The notes under the pieces: generated by a model
Told to the model about the DNA's origin: nothing
The model's database searches: none
Seen by the model: the letters and a program-made list of their open reading frames with translations, nothing else
In this document: positions 1 through 7,846 of the stretch, piece after piece
Position numbering within the stretch: position 1 is the first letter of the stretch
How the letters are laid out: every line of letters starts with the position of its first letter
Source of the DNA: SZUA-444 sp965226565
GTDB lineage: Bacteria; Bacillota; Clostridia; Oscillospirales; Ruminococcaceae
Assembly (NCBI GenBank): GCA_965226565.1
Contig: CBDDDI010000005.1
Coordinates: forward strand, 529,066 to 593,065
Direction of reading: 5' to 3'
Length of the DNA stretch: 64,000 bases
Made by a program: the position numbers and the translations under genes

Positions 1-1
1 A

Positions 2-127
2 AATAAACTTAAAATCAAAAGTGACACAGCACTTAATTGGACACTTGATGGAGAAGATGGAGGTTATCACAATACAGTAAAAATAACAAATATCAAACAA
101 GCGATAAATATTCTTGTTGATAAATAA
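2..127 (+). CDS. C-terminal end of YegS/BmrU-type diacylglycerol/lipid kinase (partial)
   Basis: Only the last 41 codons are in the window, read in the frame that ends at the TAA at 125-127. The peptide contains WTLDGEDGG followed by an alternating V-K-I-T strand and a short hydrophobic helix. This matches the end of the YegS/BmrU lipid kinase family, where a DGE motif lies in the C-terminal beta-sandwich domain and the last strand is followed by a short helix. These enzymes phosphorylate diacylglycerol or related lipids at the membrane. The next gene, on the same strand 88 bases later, is a lipid-carrier transporter, so a lipid or envelope role fits. The catalytic domain lies outside the window, so the call rests on the C-terminal motif alone. 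Confidence 0.6.
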   Translation, partial: NKLKIKSDTALNWTLDGEDGGYHNTVKITNIKQAINILVDK

Positions 128-215
128 TCGTTATAGTAACTTAAATATATAAAAAGTAATATTTATCTCACCTTTTAAATAAGTATATACAAAGGACAGG
201 TGGTGAGATATAAAT

Positions 216-1028
216 ATGAAAACAAAAATTATTACTTCTGTAAAAGGATTAGTAATAGGTGCATCTATGTTAATTCCAGGTTTAAGTGGAGGTACAATAG
301 CAATAATACTAGGAATATATGATAAACTAATACATGCAATCGGAACTATAACAGATCGAACTAAACTAAAAGAAAACTTAACATTTTTGCTAACTTTCAT
401 GTGTGGAGCATGTGTAGGAATATATTTATTTTCTAAAATAGTATTATCAGTAATAAATTTTTTAGGAAACACAGTCTTATTTTTATTTATAGGAATAATA
501 ATAGCAAGTATATATCCATTATATAAAAAAACAACAGCTACTAGATTAGAAAAAAAAGATTTCATATATATATTAATAGGAATGTCAACATGTTTTCTAA
601 CAATACTATTACCAAATGATATAATAACATTAAAAGAAGAATTTAGCGTGTTAAATTTATTTATATTTGCAATTGCAGGAATAATAATAGCAGTAGCATT
701 AATATTTCCAGGTCTAAGCGTATCACAAATGCTGCTATTACTAGGATTATATAAACCAATTTTGGCAGCAATAACAACAAAATCATTTACATTTATAATG
801 CCATTAGCAATATCAGTAGGAATAGGAACACTATTAACAGCAAATATACTAGAAAAATTTATAACAAACAAACCAAGACCAACGTATTTTATAATAATAG
901 GATTTGTAATAGGATCAGCAATAGAAGCAATACCAGAAAATTTTGCATCTGTAAATATAATATTAGCAATATTATTGTTGATTGCAGGATTTTTATCAAT
1001 GATGTATATATCTAAAAAAAGAGTATAA
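216..1028 (+). CDS. DUF368 family polytopic membrane protein, likely undecaprenyl-phosphate translocase
   Basis: The 270-residue protein is almost entirely hydrophobic with about eight membrane segments. It starts with the DUF368 signature GASMLIPGLSGGTIAIILG (near residues 14-32). A second related motif, FPGLSVSQMLLLLGLY, occurs near residue 165, giving the internal two-fold repeat of the family. DUF368 members have been shown to help return undecaprenyl phosphate, the lipid carrier of cell-wall synthesis, across the membrane. That function is taken from the family and not shown here. A purine-rich site at 197-206 precedes the ATG at 216, and a strong terminator follows at 1038. The long open frame on the opposite strand is a shadow caused by the composition. 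Confidence 0.85.
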   Translation: MKTKIITSVKGLVIGASMLIPGLSGGTIAIILGIYDKLIHAIGTITDRTKLKENLTFLLTFMCGACVGIYLFSKIVLSVINFLGNTVLFLFIGIIIASIYPLYKKTTATRLEKKDFIYILIGMSTCFLTILLPNDIITLKEEFSVLNLFIFAIAGIIIAVALIFPGLSVSQMLLLLGLYKPILAAITTKSFTFIMPLAISVGIGTLLTANILEKFITNKPRPTYFIIIGFVIGSAIEAIPENFASVNIILAILLLIAGFLSMMYISKKRV

Positions 1029-1037
1029 AAATAAACA

Positions 1038-1074
1038 AGGTAACTTTTTATAATAAAAAGTTACCTATTTTTTT
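1038..1074 (+). terminator. Rho-independent terminator after DUF368 gene
   Basis: A perfect 13-bp inverted repeat (AGGTAACTTTTTA at 1038-1050 and its complement at 1054-1066) with a 3-base loop is followed by seven T at 1068-1074. Confidence 0.9.
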
Positions 1075-1152
1075 ATTTAAGAAAATTAACTACATTAATC
1101 TATTGAAAATAATAATCAAATAAATCAACATTCATAAAAATTTTCTTATATA

Positions 1153-1926
1153 TTATTTAAGCATATCAACAATTTTTCTATATTCTAAATGTCCACCAAA
1201 TAAATCAAGAGCAGTACCGATAGTGATATCAATTTTGCCAGAAGATAAAGAGTTCAAAAGATTAATATCCTCAAAAGAAGAAACTCCACCAGCATAAACA
1301 ATTTTGTTTTTCTGATGTTTAGATAAAATAGAAATAATATCTTCATCAATTCCAGAAGACTTGCCTTCAACATCAACAGCATGAACTAAAAACTCATCAC
1401 AATATGTAGAAAGCTCATCCAGCAATTTTTGATCTAAAACAGCATCCGTAAACTTTTGCCATCTATCAGTAACAACAAAATACTTTCCATCTTTAATTCT
1501 GCAACTTAAATCCAAAACAATGTGCTTTTTACCAACTTCAGAAACTAATTTATTAATATTATTAAAATTTATCTCACCATTTTTAAAAGCAAAAGAAGTA
1601 GTAATAACATGTGAAGCACCTTTTTGAATAAAATAAGAAGCATTCGTGTCATTAATACCTCCACCAATTTGAAGTCCATTTTTATATACAGATAAAGCAA
1701 GTTCAGCTTGAAGCAAACTTTTTTTATAATAATCAGAACCAACTTGGTTTAAAATAATAATATGACCACCTTTTAGGTTATCATTTTTATAAAGATTAGC
1801 ATAATAATCAGCATTTTTTGAAGATACAAAATTCTCACTAACTTTATTATTTTTATCAGAAATAGAACCACCAACAATTTGTTTAACAGCTCCATTATGA
1901 ATATCAATACAAGGTCTAAAATTCAT
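1153..1926 (-). CDS. hisA: Phosphoribosylformimino-AICAR ribotide isomerase, eukaryotic-type HisA
   Basis: The 257-residue protein begins FRPCIDIHNGAVKQIVGG and contains LQIGGGIN, KGASHVITTS, VLDLSCRIKDGKYFV, CDEFLVHAVDVEG and DITIGTALDLFGG. These are the conserved blocks of the yeast HIS6/plant type of HisA, a TIM barrel that isomerises ProFAR to PRFAR in histidine synthesis. The usual bacterial HisA starts with an IPAIDL-type motif and lacks these insertions. The probable catalytic Asp lies in PCIDIH, near residue 8, and another acidic residue in the VHAVDVEG block. The ATG at 1926 is preceded by AGGAGG with 8-base spacing. No other his gene is in the window; the gene stands alone between convergent and divergent neighbours. 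The isolated position and the eukaryote-like sequence suggest lateral transfer. The enzyme activity is a family-based inference. Confidence 0.85.
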   Translation of the reverse strand: MNFRPCIDIHNGAVKQIVGGSISDKNNKVSENFVSSKNADYYANLYKNDNLKGGHIIILNQVGSDYYKKSLLQAELALSVYKNGLQIGGGINDTNASYFIQKGASHVITTSFAFKNGEINFNNINKLVSEVGKKHIVLDLSCRIKDGKYFVVTDRWQKFTDAVLDQKLLDELSTYCDEFLVHAVDVEGKSSGIDEDIISILSKHQKNKIVYAGGVSSFEDINLLNSLSSGKIDITIGTALDLFGGHLEYRKIVDMLK

Positions 1927-2094
1927 AACAACATCCTCCTATTATTTATAACATTATATCATAAATATATAAACATAACCATAAAAAATTTATTATATCT
2001 AATTAATTTCTGAATAAACAAATTAATATATACTTTGTTGTTATTAATATAATTATGTGTTATTATTAAGACTATATTAATTATGGAGGTTATT

Positions 2095-2961
2095 ATGGAT
2101 AATAATTTTGTATTTTTTGCAGATTCTACTTGTGACTTACCAGATAGCATATACAAAGAGCTAAAGATTAACGTAATAAATCTAACCTATCAAGTTGATG
2201 GAATTGATTATGATGAAACAAACAATCTACCAATTGAAGAATTTTATAGTAAAATACGTACTGGATCTATAAGTAAAACATCTCAAATAACACCTTCAAA
2301 ATTTGAAAAAATATTCACTGAAGTGGCTAAAACAGGAAAAGATATATTATATATTGCATTTTCATCAGGCTTAAGTGGAACATATAATAGTGCTAAAATA
2401 GCTGCAGAAAATGTAAAAGAAAACTTTCCTAATATAAAAATAAGAATTATAGATAGCCTTTGTGCATCATTAGGAGAAGGATTGTTAGTATATAAAGCAG
2501 CAAAACTAGCAAACAAAGGCAAAACTCTTGATGAAGTAGCTGATTGGACAGAAAAACACAAATTACATTTATGTCATATGTTCACAGTAGATAATTTAAT
2601 GTATTTGCATAAAGGAGGAAGAGTTTCAAAAACCTCTGCAATTGCAGGCTCAATACTTGGAATAAAACCAGGATTACATGTAGATAACGAAGGACATTTA
2701 ATACCACTTTCAAAAGTAAGAGGTAGAAAACAATCTTTAAATTGGTTAATAGAAAACATGGAGAAACGTATTGGAGAATGGAAAAATGATACTTTCGCAA
2801 TATGCCATGGAGATTGTATAGAAGATGCAAAATATGTAGCTAAAATAGTAAAAGAAAAATTTAAAATCAAAAATGTGATAATAAATCATACAGGAATAGT
2901 AATTGGTTCACACTCTGGACCAGGAACAATGGCTCTCTTCTTTTTAGGAGATTATAGATAG
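2095..2961 (+). CDS. DegV family fatty-acid-binding protein (FakB-like)
   Basis: The 288-residue protein opens with FVFFADSTCDLPDSIYKEL. It contains the family blocks TSQITPSKFEKIFTEV and LYIAFSSGLSGTYNSA near residues 60-100, DNLMYLHKGGRVSKTSA near 165 and TGIVIGSHSGPGTMALFF at the end. DegV/FakB proteins bind a fatty acid and, where tested, present it to the kinase FakA for phosphorylation and incorporation into phospholipid. No fakA is in the window. A start at 2083 would place the GGAGGT site (2085-2090) inside its own first codons. The ATG at 2095, directly after that site, is therefore preferred, and it matches the usual N-terminus of the family. Confidence 0.85.
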   Translation: MDNNFVFFADSTCDLPDSIYKELKINVINLTYQVDGIDYDETNNLPIEEFYSKIRTGSISKTSQITPSKFEKIFTEVAKTGKDILYIAFSSGLSGTYNSAKIAAENVKENFPNIKIRIIDSLCASLGEGLLVYKAAKLANKGKTLDEVADWTEKHKLHLCHMFTVDNLMYLHKGGRVSKTSAIAGSILGIKPGLHVDNEGHLIPLSKVRGRKQSLNWLIENMEKRIGEWKNDTFAICHGDCIEDAKYVAKIVKEKFKIKNVIINHTGIVIGSHSGPGTMALFFLGDYR

Positions 2962-3122
2962 ATTTTTAAATCTAAAATAATAAATTATTCAAAAATATCT
3001 AAACTATATATTATAATAGTATATCTATCCTACTTAAAATTTGTAGTAAACATCTATCAAAATAAAAAACGCCACCTCTATCTTATCTAAAAATCTATAG
3101 GTAAATATTTTTAAAAATTGTA

Positions 3123-3151
3123 TTGACTTATTTATTAAAGTATGGTAATAT
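3123..3151 (+). promoter_or_regulatory. Promoter of tRNA-Arg
   Basis: TTGACT (3123-3128), 17-bp spacer, TAATAT (3146-3151); the tRNA starts 15 bases later. Confidence 0.75.
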
Positions 3152-3166
3152 TAATAAGTCGCAATT

Positions 3167-3243
3167 GTGCCTGTAGCTCAGCTGGATAGAGTGTTTGGCT
3201 ACGAACCAAAAGGTCGGGGGTTCGAATCCCTCCAGGCACGCCA
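3167..3243 (+). tRNA. tRNA-Arg(ACG)
   Basis: The 77-nt cloverleaf pairs acceptor strands GTGCCTG and CAGGCAC, has an anticodon stem TTTGG/CCAAA around the loop CTACGAA (anticodon ACG), the T arm GGGGGTTCGAATCCC, and an encoded CCA end. Its 3' end is the left attachment site of the element that follows. Confidence 0.95.
3221..3243 (+). repeat. attL: 23-bp direct repeat, tRNA-Arg 3' end
   Basis: It begins TTCGAATCCC and ends GGCACGCCA. The identical sequence is at 11027-11049. Integration leaves the tRNA intact because the left junction restores its 3' end. Confidence 0.9.
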
Positions 3244-3249
3244 TGCTCT

Positions 3250-3297
3250 AAACCTTGCAAATTCTTTATTATAAAGGGTTTGTGAGGTTTTTATTTT
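3250..3297 (+). terminator. Element-borne terminator for tRNA-Arg
   Basis: A long hairpin starts AAACCTTGCAAA and ends GGTTTGTGAGGTTT. Eighteen positions pair, with several G-U pairs, and a T-rich tract follows. It lies just inside the left end of the element and replaces the original tRNA terminator displaced to 11058-11090. Confidence 0.75.
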
Positions 3298-3311
3298 GCG
3301 TACAAATATGA

Positions 3312-3331
3312 TTGTCCCCAAATTTGTACCC
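3312..3331. repeat. Candidate integrase arm-binding repeats, left end
   Basis: Two tandem copies of a TTGTMCCC-like motif separated by AAAT occur here. A close match (TTGTACCTAAATTGTACCC) lies at 10888-10906, at the other end of the element. Paired short repeats at both ends fit arm sites of a lambda-type integrase; this is inference. Confidence 0.4.
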
Positions 3332-3340
3332 ATAGCAAAC

Positions 3341-4534
3341 TTATTGTATCTTTATTTTTTCAGATATACATTCACTAACTGCTGTTTGTTGCTCCATAAA
3401 TGCATACGCATAAATATTCATTGTTGTACTTGCCTGTGCATGTCCAAAATTGTACTGAACAGTTTTAACATCACAACCATTGTGTATAAGTAAACTCGCA
3501 TTTAAATGCCTAAAATCATGAGTAGAGATACGTTTAAGATTATTCTTTTTGCAAAATCTTTTAAGCCATGATGAAAGTGTGCAAGGTGATATTGCATAAC
3601 CAAAATTACCTCTAAAAACTATATGCTCATCACGATTACTCCACGCTGTACCTAGCCTAAATTCTTCGTCATGATAGTGTTTTTTAAGCTCATTTAACAG
3701 GTCAAATACAAGCTGTGGAAGTTTTATACAGCGTATTGACGATTTAGTCTTTGGTGATGTCACTACTCTTTCAATATCAGCACTATTTCCACTTTTTTTA
3801 TTTTCATTTTGAATTTTATAAGCACTTCTTTTAATAAATATAGTCTGATTTTCAAAGTTAACATCTCTCCACTCAAGTCCACAAAGTTCACCTAATCTCA
3901 TTCCACTATATAAAGCTAAAGAATAGAAAACTTGATATAGTATTGGAGCTTTTTTACTCATTAAATCAAATAATAAATTTGCTTCCTCAACTGAATAATA
4001 TTCTTTTTCAGTAACTTTAGAAGTCGGCTTTCTAATATTATCACAAGGATTTTTTTCAAGCAATTCTAAATCTTTTGCATATTCAAATACACTTGAAACC
4101 ATTGATAAAGTATTTCTTATCGTCTTTGGATTTAAAGGTTTTCTGCAGATTTTTGCAGTTCCATCTTCAAATCTTTCCAGCATTCTTCGTAAAGTTTTTC
4201 GAGTAATACTATCAAGTCTTAAATCACCAATTTCCGAATTCACTCTCTTAACGATTGTACCCATTTTGTTATATGTAGATGGTTTATACCTTTTCTTTGC
4301 ATAATGAATTAACCAATCATCAATCACAAAATCTTTAAATTTGATATCACAAGCTTTGTAATCATTCTTGCAACGTTTCTCAAACTCAACCATCTGTTTT
4401 TGAAGTTCAGATGCAACTTTTCGTTTGTTTTTGCTGATACTAATATTAGGTTTCCATGTGTAATATTGAACTTTTCCATCGTTTGTATAAGATTTAATGC
4501 GATATGAATCGCCACGTTTAATGTAACTAGCCAT
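3341..4534 (-). CDS. Tyrosine recombinase (integrase) of the element
   Basis: The 397-residue protein has an N-terminal AP2-like arm-binding region (residues 1-60, MASYIKRGDSYRIKSYTNDG), a SAM-like core-binding domain (about 70-165) and a catalytic domain. Catalytic residues are visible: Arg in LYSGMRLGELCGLEW, His-x-x-Arg in STHDFRHLN, His in FGHAQAST and the nucleophile Tyr in MNIYAYAF. Length and layout match Tn916/phage-type Firmicute integrases. It would catalyse integration and excision between the direct repeats at 3221 and 11027. AGGAGGAG precedes the ATG at 4534. The gene reads toward attL. All catalytic residues are present, so the enzyme is probably functional. Confidence 0.92.
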   Translation of the reverse strand: MASYIKRGDSYRIKSYTNDGKVQYYTWKPNISISKNKRKVASELQKQMVEFEKRCKNDYKACDIKFKDFVIDDWLIHYAKKRYKPSTYNKMGTIVKRVNSEIGDLRLDSITRKTLRRMLERFEDGTAKICRKPLNPKTIRNTLSMVSSVFEYAKDLELLEKNPCDNIRKPTSKVTEKEYYSVEEANLLFDLMSKKAPILYQVFYSLALYSGMRLGELCGLEWRDVNFENQTIFIKRSAYKIQNENKKSGNSADIERVVTSPKTKSSIRCIKLPQLVFDLLNELKKHYHDEEFRLGTAWSNRDEHIVFRGNFGYAISPCTLSSWLKRFCKKNNLKRISTHDFRHLNASLLIHNGCDVKTVQYNFGHAQASTTMNIYAYAFMEQQTAVSECISEKIKIQ

Positions 4535-4560
4535 AAGAATTACTCCTCCTAAAGAATAAC

Positions 4561-4990
4561 GTAGATATTCATCGTTGTACTCGCTTGTGCATGACCTAAA
4601 TTTTGTGAACTATTTTAACATCACAGCCACTATGTATAAGCAAACTTGCATTAAAATATGTGAAAACATCTGTAAACATATATTCGAAATTATTTTTTTG
4701 AAAAACTTAATAAATCTTAATATCCTAGATGGTAATGACGCTGCATTATCAGCATTTTTTTCAAAAAATATATAATTACTATTAATCCACATTATATTAA
4801 CCCTAAATTCTTTATCATAACAATACTTTTTAGTACTATGATAATGTTTTATAGGTCTTATCAGGTATTTAGTTTTTATGGAATGTTCTGATGATTTAGG
4901 TTCTTTTGCTGTTTCTTTAATAGTTAGTATTATAAGAGTTTTTTTCATAATTTCAATCTCCTTAATATGCAGACACTTTTTACACATTTT
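4561..4990 (-). pseudogene. Decayed second integrase copy
   Basis: The stretch 4561-4660 is clearly related to the 3' end of the intact integrase (3406-3505), sharing for example TTTTAACATCACA followed by TATGTATAAG-like sequence. A second block at 4785-4870 is related to the integrase segment at 3640-3760. The minus-strand reading EPKSSEHSIKTKYLIRP followed by DKEFRVNIMW parallels SPKTKSSIRCIKLPQ and DEEFRLGTAW of the intact protein. The sequence between these blocks is deleted or unrelated, and the catalytic motifs are lost. An earlier element of the same type probably sat at this tRNA. Confidence 0.7.
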
Positions 4991-5284
4991 TAAATGCCTG
5001 AAATGTTTAACGACGAATAATAAATTATTTAGGATAACATGTGAAATTTTTTTGTAGGCAGATGTGCATACTGCCTGTAACTGATATTAAATTTTTGTTC
5101 GAATCACCAAAAGACATATTATTATGTACGTTTAACACTCATTTTTTCAGTATTTTGAACAAAGTTTACAAAATATTAACATTTGCTTTTGTGATGCAGT
5201 ATTGCTGAATATTTGGCCTTTGACTACATAATAACGAGATTTTTAATTATATTTATCAAAACTTTCTAATTTTGCATAAATATA
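4991..5284. other. Non-coding stretch inside the element
   Basis: About 290 AT-rich bases between two integrase remains. I see no convincing gene, hairpin or repeat in it. Confidence 0.5.
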
Positions 5285-6143
5285 TCAACTTGCTTTAAGA
5301 TAACTTTGTGCAATAACTGAAATTCTTGAATGACCTAAGTTCTCTGAAACTATTGCCATTGCTTTTTTGTCATAGATTACTCCTTTTAAATCAGCTCTAC
5401 ATATATACTTTTCTTCTTTTGAAATATCTTTCAAATTTCTCGTATACCTTTTATATAAAGCATTTGCATAGTCTGCTCTATATCCATGCACATCAGCTCC
5501 GTTTGGAATGTTTGAAAACACTTTCTTACTACCTGATTTTCTCATTAAACTTACTACATTTTCTACGTTGCCAATAATTTCTACCGTTCGTTGCTTACCA
5601 CCCTTACCACCTTTTTGTACCGATATGTAATATTTTTTGTTTATCATTTTTAAATTATCTCCTGTTAATTTTGAAATTTCACGTCTTCTAAGTCCTGTTG
5701 ATTTGCAAAAATCCACAAATTCTTGATGATTTTTCTCTGAGAAATTTTCATCTCGTTTGGCATTTCCTCTTGAACGCTTAATATTTGCTCTGTGTCTTAC
5801 CTCTGTTTTTATAAAATCTTTGGTGCTACAAGCATATAACTTAGCAAGTGCTGATGCTTCAAGCTTTTGCGTATATGGCGATTTACCTTCATCAATTCTG
5901 CTTTGTAAAAATTCATCTGCATACTCTCTGCACTGCTCTAATGTTTTGCATTGTAATTACTTTGCAGTATTTAGCAAAGTAATTACAATGCTTGATATAT
6001 GTTTTTAATGTTGTAAATAAATAGATATATTTATTTGTTAGTTGCAATATTTTATCCTCATGTTTATTTCTGCCTTCAATAAATTTCTCTGTCAAAGTAT
6101 CTTTTATTTGTTTGGTTAGACTCTTTTTGTTTTTGTGGGACAC
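5285..6143 (-). pseudogene. Second-family tyrosine recombinase, frameshifted
   Basis: A GTG start at 6143, preceded by GGAGG, opens a protein beginning SHKNKKSLTKQIKDTLTEKF and reading to KHCNYFAKYCK. The continuation lies in another frame: QCKTLEQCREYADEFL and on, without a stop, to RSRGNAKRDENFSEKN and FCKSTGLRRREISKLTG, ending ENLGHSRISVIAQSYLKAS. Together they give a protein of roughly 280 residues related to integrases of clostridial mobile elements. The Arg of TGLRRREIS and the terminal Tyr of IAQSYL are visible. The frame change lies within a perfect 17-bp palindrome (5949-5990), so translation stops early. It is a different family from the 3341-4534 integrase. A GTG at 5716 gives a shorter open frame but is not the true start. 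Confidence 0.8.
5949..5990. repeat. Perfect 17-bp inverted repeat at the frameshift
   Basis: Arms at 5949-5965 (CATTGTAATTACTTTGC) and 5974-5990 are exact complements with an 8-base loop. One arm encodes the expected residues HCNYFA; the other replaces the expected coding sequence and causes the frame change. Confidence 0.9.
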
Positions 6144-6711
6144 TTTAATCCTCCTATCTATATAACGTTGTTCAAATAATCATTACTCAGATGATTACAT
6201 ACCCACATTTAATAACGTCGCTTATGGTTGCACGTTTCACTTTTCTAACCTAAGTAGTGAAATAAATCTCAACTTTTGTAAAACAGCGTATATAGAATTA
6301 TGTATGAAGAATTTGGATTCTAATAAAAAGAAAATATTTCCACACATCAAAGTTATATAAATTTTTCTATATAACTAAAAATGAGCAACAAGTACCAAAA
6401 CTTGTCGCTCATTTATTCTTACAAAACCTTATTATAAAACTTTTTTTAAAAACTTCTTATCAAAATCTCCTAATTATCCAAATTATATTCATTATCATAC
6501 TTTAGATAAACAAGACTTAACTGTTTACTCATATATTTTATATGCGTAACCGTTAAGTCTTTTTTTAAAACCACAAATCCCTATAATAAAGGACTCAGTC
6601 GGTAAAATAATATTAAAATCAGTAAATTATTTTACCGATTTTCTTAAAAATTTCAGATTATTGAATCAATGGAGATGGTTGTATACATTCTTCTAATGAA
6701 TTTATTAATTT
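6144..6711. other. Gene-free stretch with four hairpins
   Basis: No gene is supported here. Four inverted repeats lie within 290 bases: 6351-6376 (AGTTATATA arms), 6380-6413 (AATGAGCAACAAG arms, one mismatch), 6512-6566 (AAGACTTAAC arms with further inner pairing, then T7, a convincing plus-strand terminator) and 6600-6637 (CGGTAAAATAAT arms). They may be terminators left from lost genes. Confidence 0.6.
6512..6566 (+). terminator. Strong orphan terminator hairpin
   Basis: AAGACTTAAC pairs with GTTAAGTCTT, with further inner pairs up to CATATA/TATATG, and is followed by a run of T. No plus-strand gene precedes it within the element. Confidence 0.7.
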
Positions 6712-6993
6712 TTAAATATATGGAAATAATTTGTTATTATCAAAATTTATTAAAATATCATAATATTCACTTAATGATACTATCTTTTTTACATCTCTTA
6801 TATTAGTTGATATAATTTTTCCATTGCTTATATATTCACAACCTCCAATTGTTGTAATTTCACTTAATTCTTTATACAATGGCTTTCCTTTATGTTTTAT
6901 ATAGTTATATAATTTTCGTATTTCACTATTATAAAAATTGTCCCAAAATTCTATAACTAATTCAATACTATTATTTTGCAACTTATTCGCCAT
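6712..6993 (-). CDS. Hypothetical protein, possibly truncated
   Basis: The 93-residue acidic/neutral protein, rich in Asn, Ile and Lys, contains SIELVIEFWDNFYNSEIRKL and ends NKLFPYI. I do not recognise a family. A TTG codon at 6996 directly precedes the ATG at 6993. Neither has a clear ribosome-binding site, so the gene may have lost its 5' end or may not be expressed. It lies between the hairpin cluster and another small unknown gene. Confidence 0.4.
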   Translation of the reverse strand: MANKLQNNSIELVIEFWDNFYNSEIRKLYNYIKHKGKPLYKELSEITTIGGCEYISNGKIISTNIRDVKKIVSLSEYYDILINFDNNKLFPYI

Positions 6994-7133
6994 CAAATTT
7001 AGAATATAAAAATAGTAAGCATAATAATTATCTTGATACTTTTCTTAAAATTGTTCTTATAACTATTATTTTAAATTTACTATTTATTAAATATCCTTAA
7101 CTATACTTGTATTTTATTAATTATTATAAACGC

Positions 7134-7454
7134 TTAAATAGTACGAACTATTACTTCTACTTTTGTAATAATGTCACGAAGTTTTACTCCATCAATTATA
7201 TATTCCAATGCTTCATCAGGTGTATCAGCCCACATTTCAGTTTCTTCTGGATTTTCAATACAAACTTGAGAAATTAGAATTTGAAAAGTTGAATTTTTAG
7301 TTTGTTTCAAATTAGGAAATATACCAAACACTTTTTTATTATATATAAATTCAACTTCACCACCTCGGATCATACAATCTTCAAAATCGCTAATTGATTT
7401 AAAACGATTTTTTTCTGGTAAATTTTCATAATAATAATAATTTATCTTTGACAT
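7134..7454 (-). CDS. Small hypothetical protein, immunity-protein-like
   Basis: The 106-residue cytoplasmic-type protein contains SDFEDCMIRGGEVEFIYNKK, a middle segment with ILISQ, and the C-terminal ADTPDEALEYIIDGVKLRDI. The pattern (short beta-strands, a Trp-Ala-Asp step, an E-x-L-x-Y-x-I-x-G helix and LRDI) is common in small single-domain proteins of Firmicute islands, some next to polymorphic toxins. That comparison is from memory and no toxin lies beside it. AAGGAG at 7464-7469 is nine bases from the ATG at 7454; the ATG at 7463 abuts that site and is unlikely to be used. Confidence 0.6.
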   Translation of the reverse strand: MSKINYYYYENLPEKNRFKSISDFEDCMIRGGEVEFIYNKKVFGIFPNLKQTKNSTFQILISQVCIENPEETEMWADTPDEALEYIIDGVKLRDIITKVEVIVRTI

Positions 7455-7582
7455 ATATTTCATCTCCTTAAAATTTTTAAATTCCGAAACTTCGTGTGAA
7501 TAGTTAATATAAGGTTTAGTAAAATAATGTCTATTTTATCCAATTATCAAAGCTGTTTGCTTTAAAATATCACTTTCCATCT

Positions 7583-7740
7583 CTAAACATTTAGTTCTTT
7601 ACGTAATTTAGTAAACTTTTTTTCATCTTTAATTAGGTTATCACTTCTTTTGAACAAGCCTGAATAACAGTACTCTTCAACCCATTTATATACTACAGAT
7701 TTAACAATATTGTATTTTTTAGCAACAGCATTATAAATAA
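7583..7740 (-). pseudogene. Transposase OrfA-like helix-turn-helix fragment
   Basis: The minus-strand frame ending in TAG at 7583-7585 reads AVAKKYNIVKSVVYKWVEEY, then SGLFKRSDNLIKDEKK and LRKELNV. This matches the N-terminal helix-turn-helix of IS3/IS150-type transposase subunits. No start codon, inverted repeats or second subunit are found, so only a fragment remains. It lies directly upstream of the MerR gene promoter. Confidence 0.5.
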
Positions 7741-7774
7741 AAATTATTTGGAAAGATAAATTCTAAATTACCTA

Positions 7775-7803
7775 TTGACTCTCACATTATGGTATACTAT
7801 AAA
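7775..7803 (+). promoter_or_regulatory. Promoter of MerR-family gene
   Basis: TTGACT (7775-7780), 17-bp spacer, TATAAA (7798-7803), 43 bases before the start codon. Confidence 0.65.
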
Positions 7804-7846
7804 ATAAAGATGAGCTCAAAATACACATATATGTGAGGAAATTAAA

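Noticed and set aside
131..871. 246-codon minus-strand open frame opposite the DUF368 gene
   Set aside because: It is the shadow of a strongly conserved plus-strand membrane protein and has no ribosome-binding site or recognisable product.
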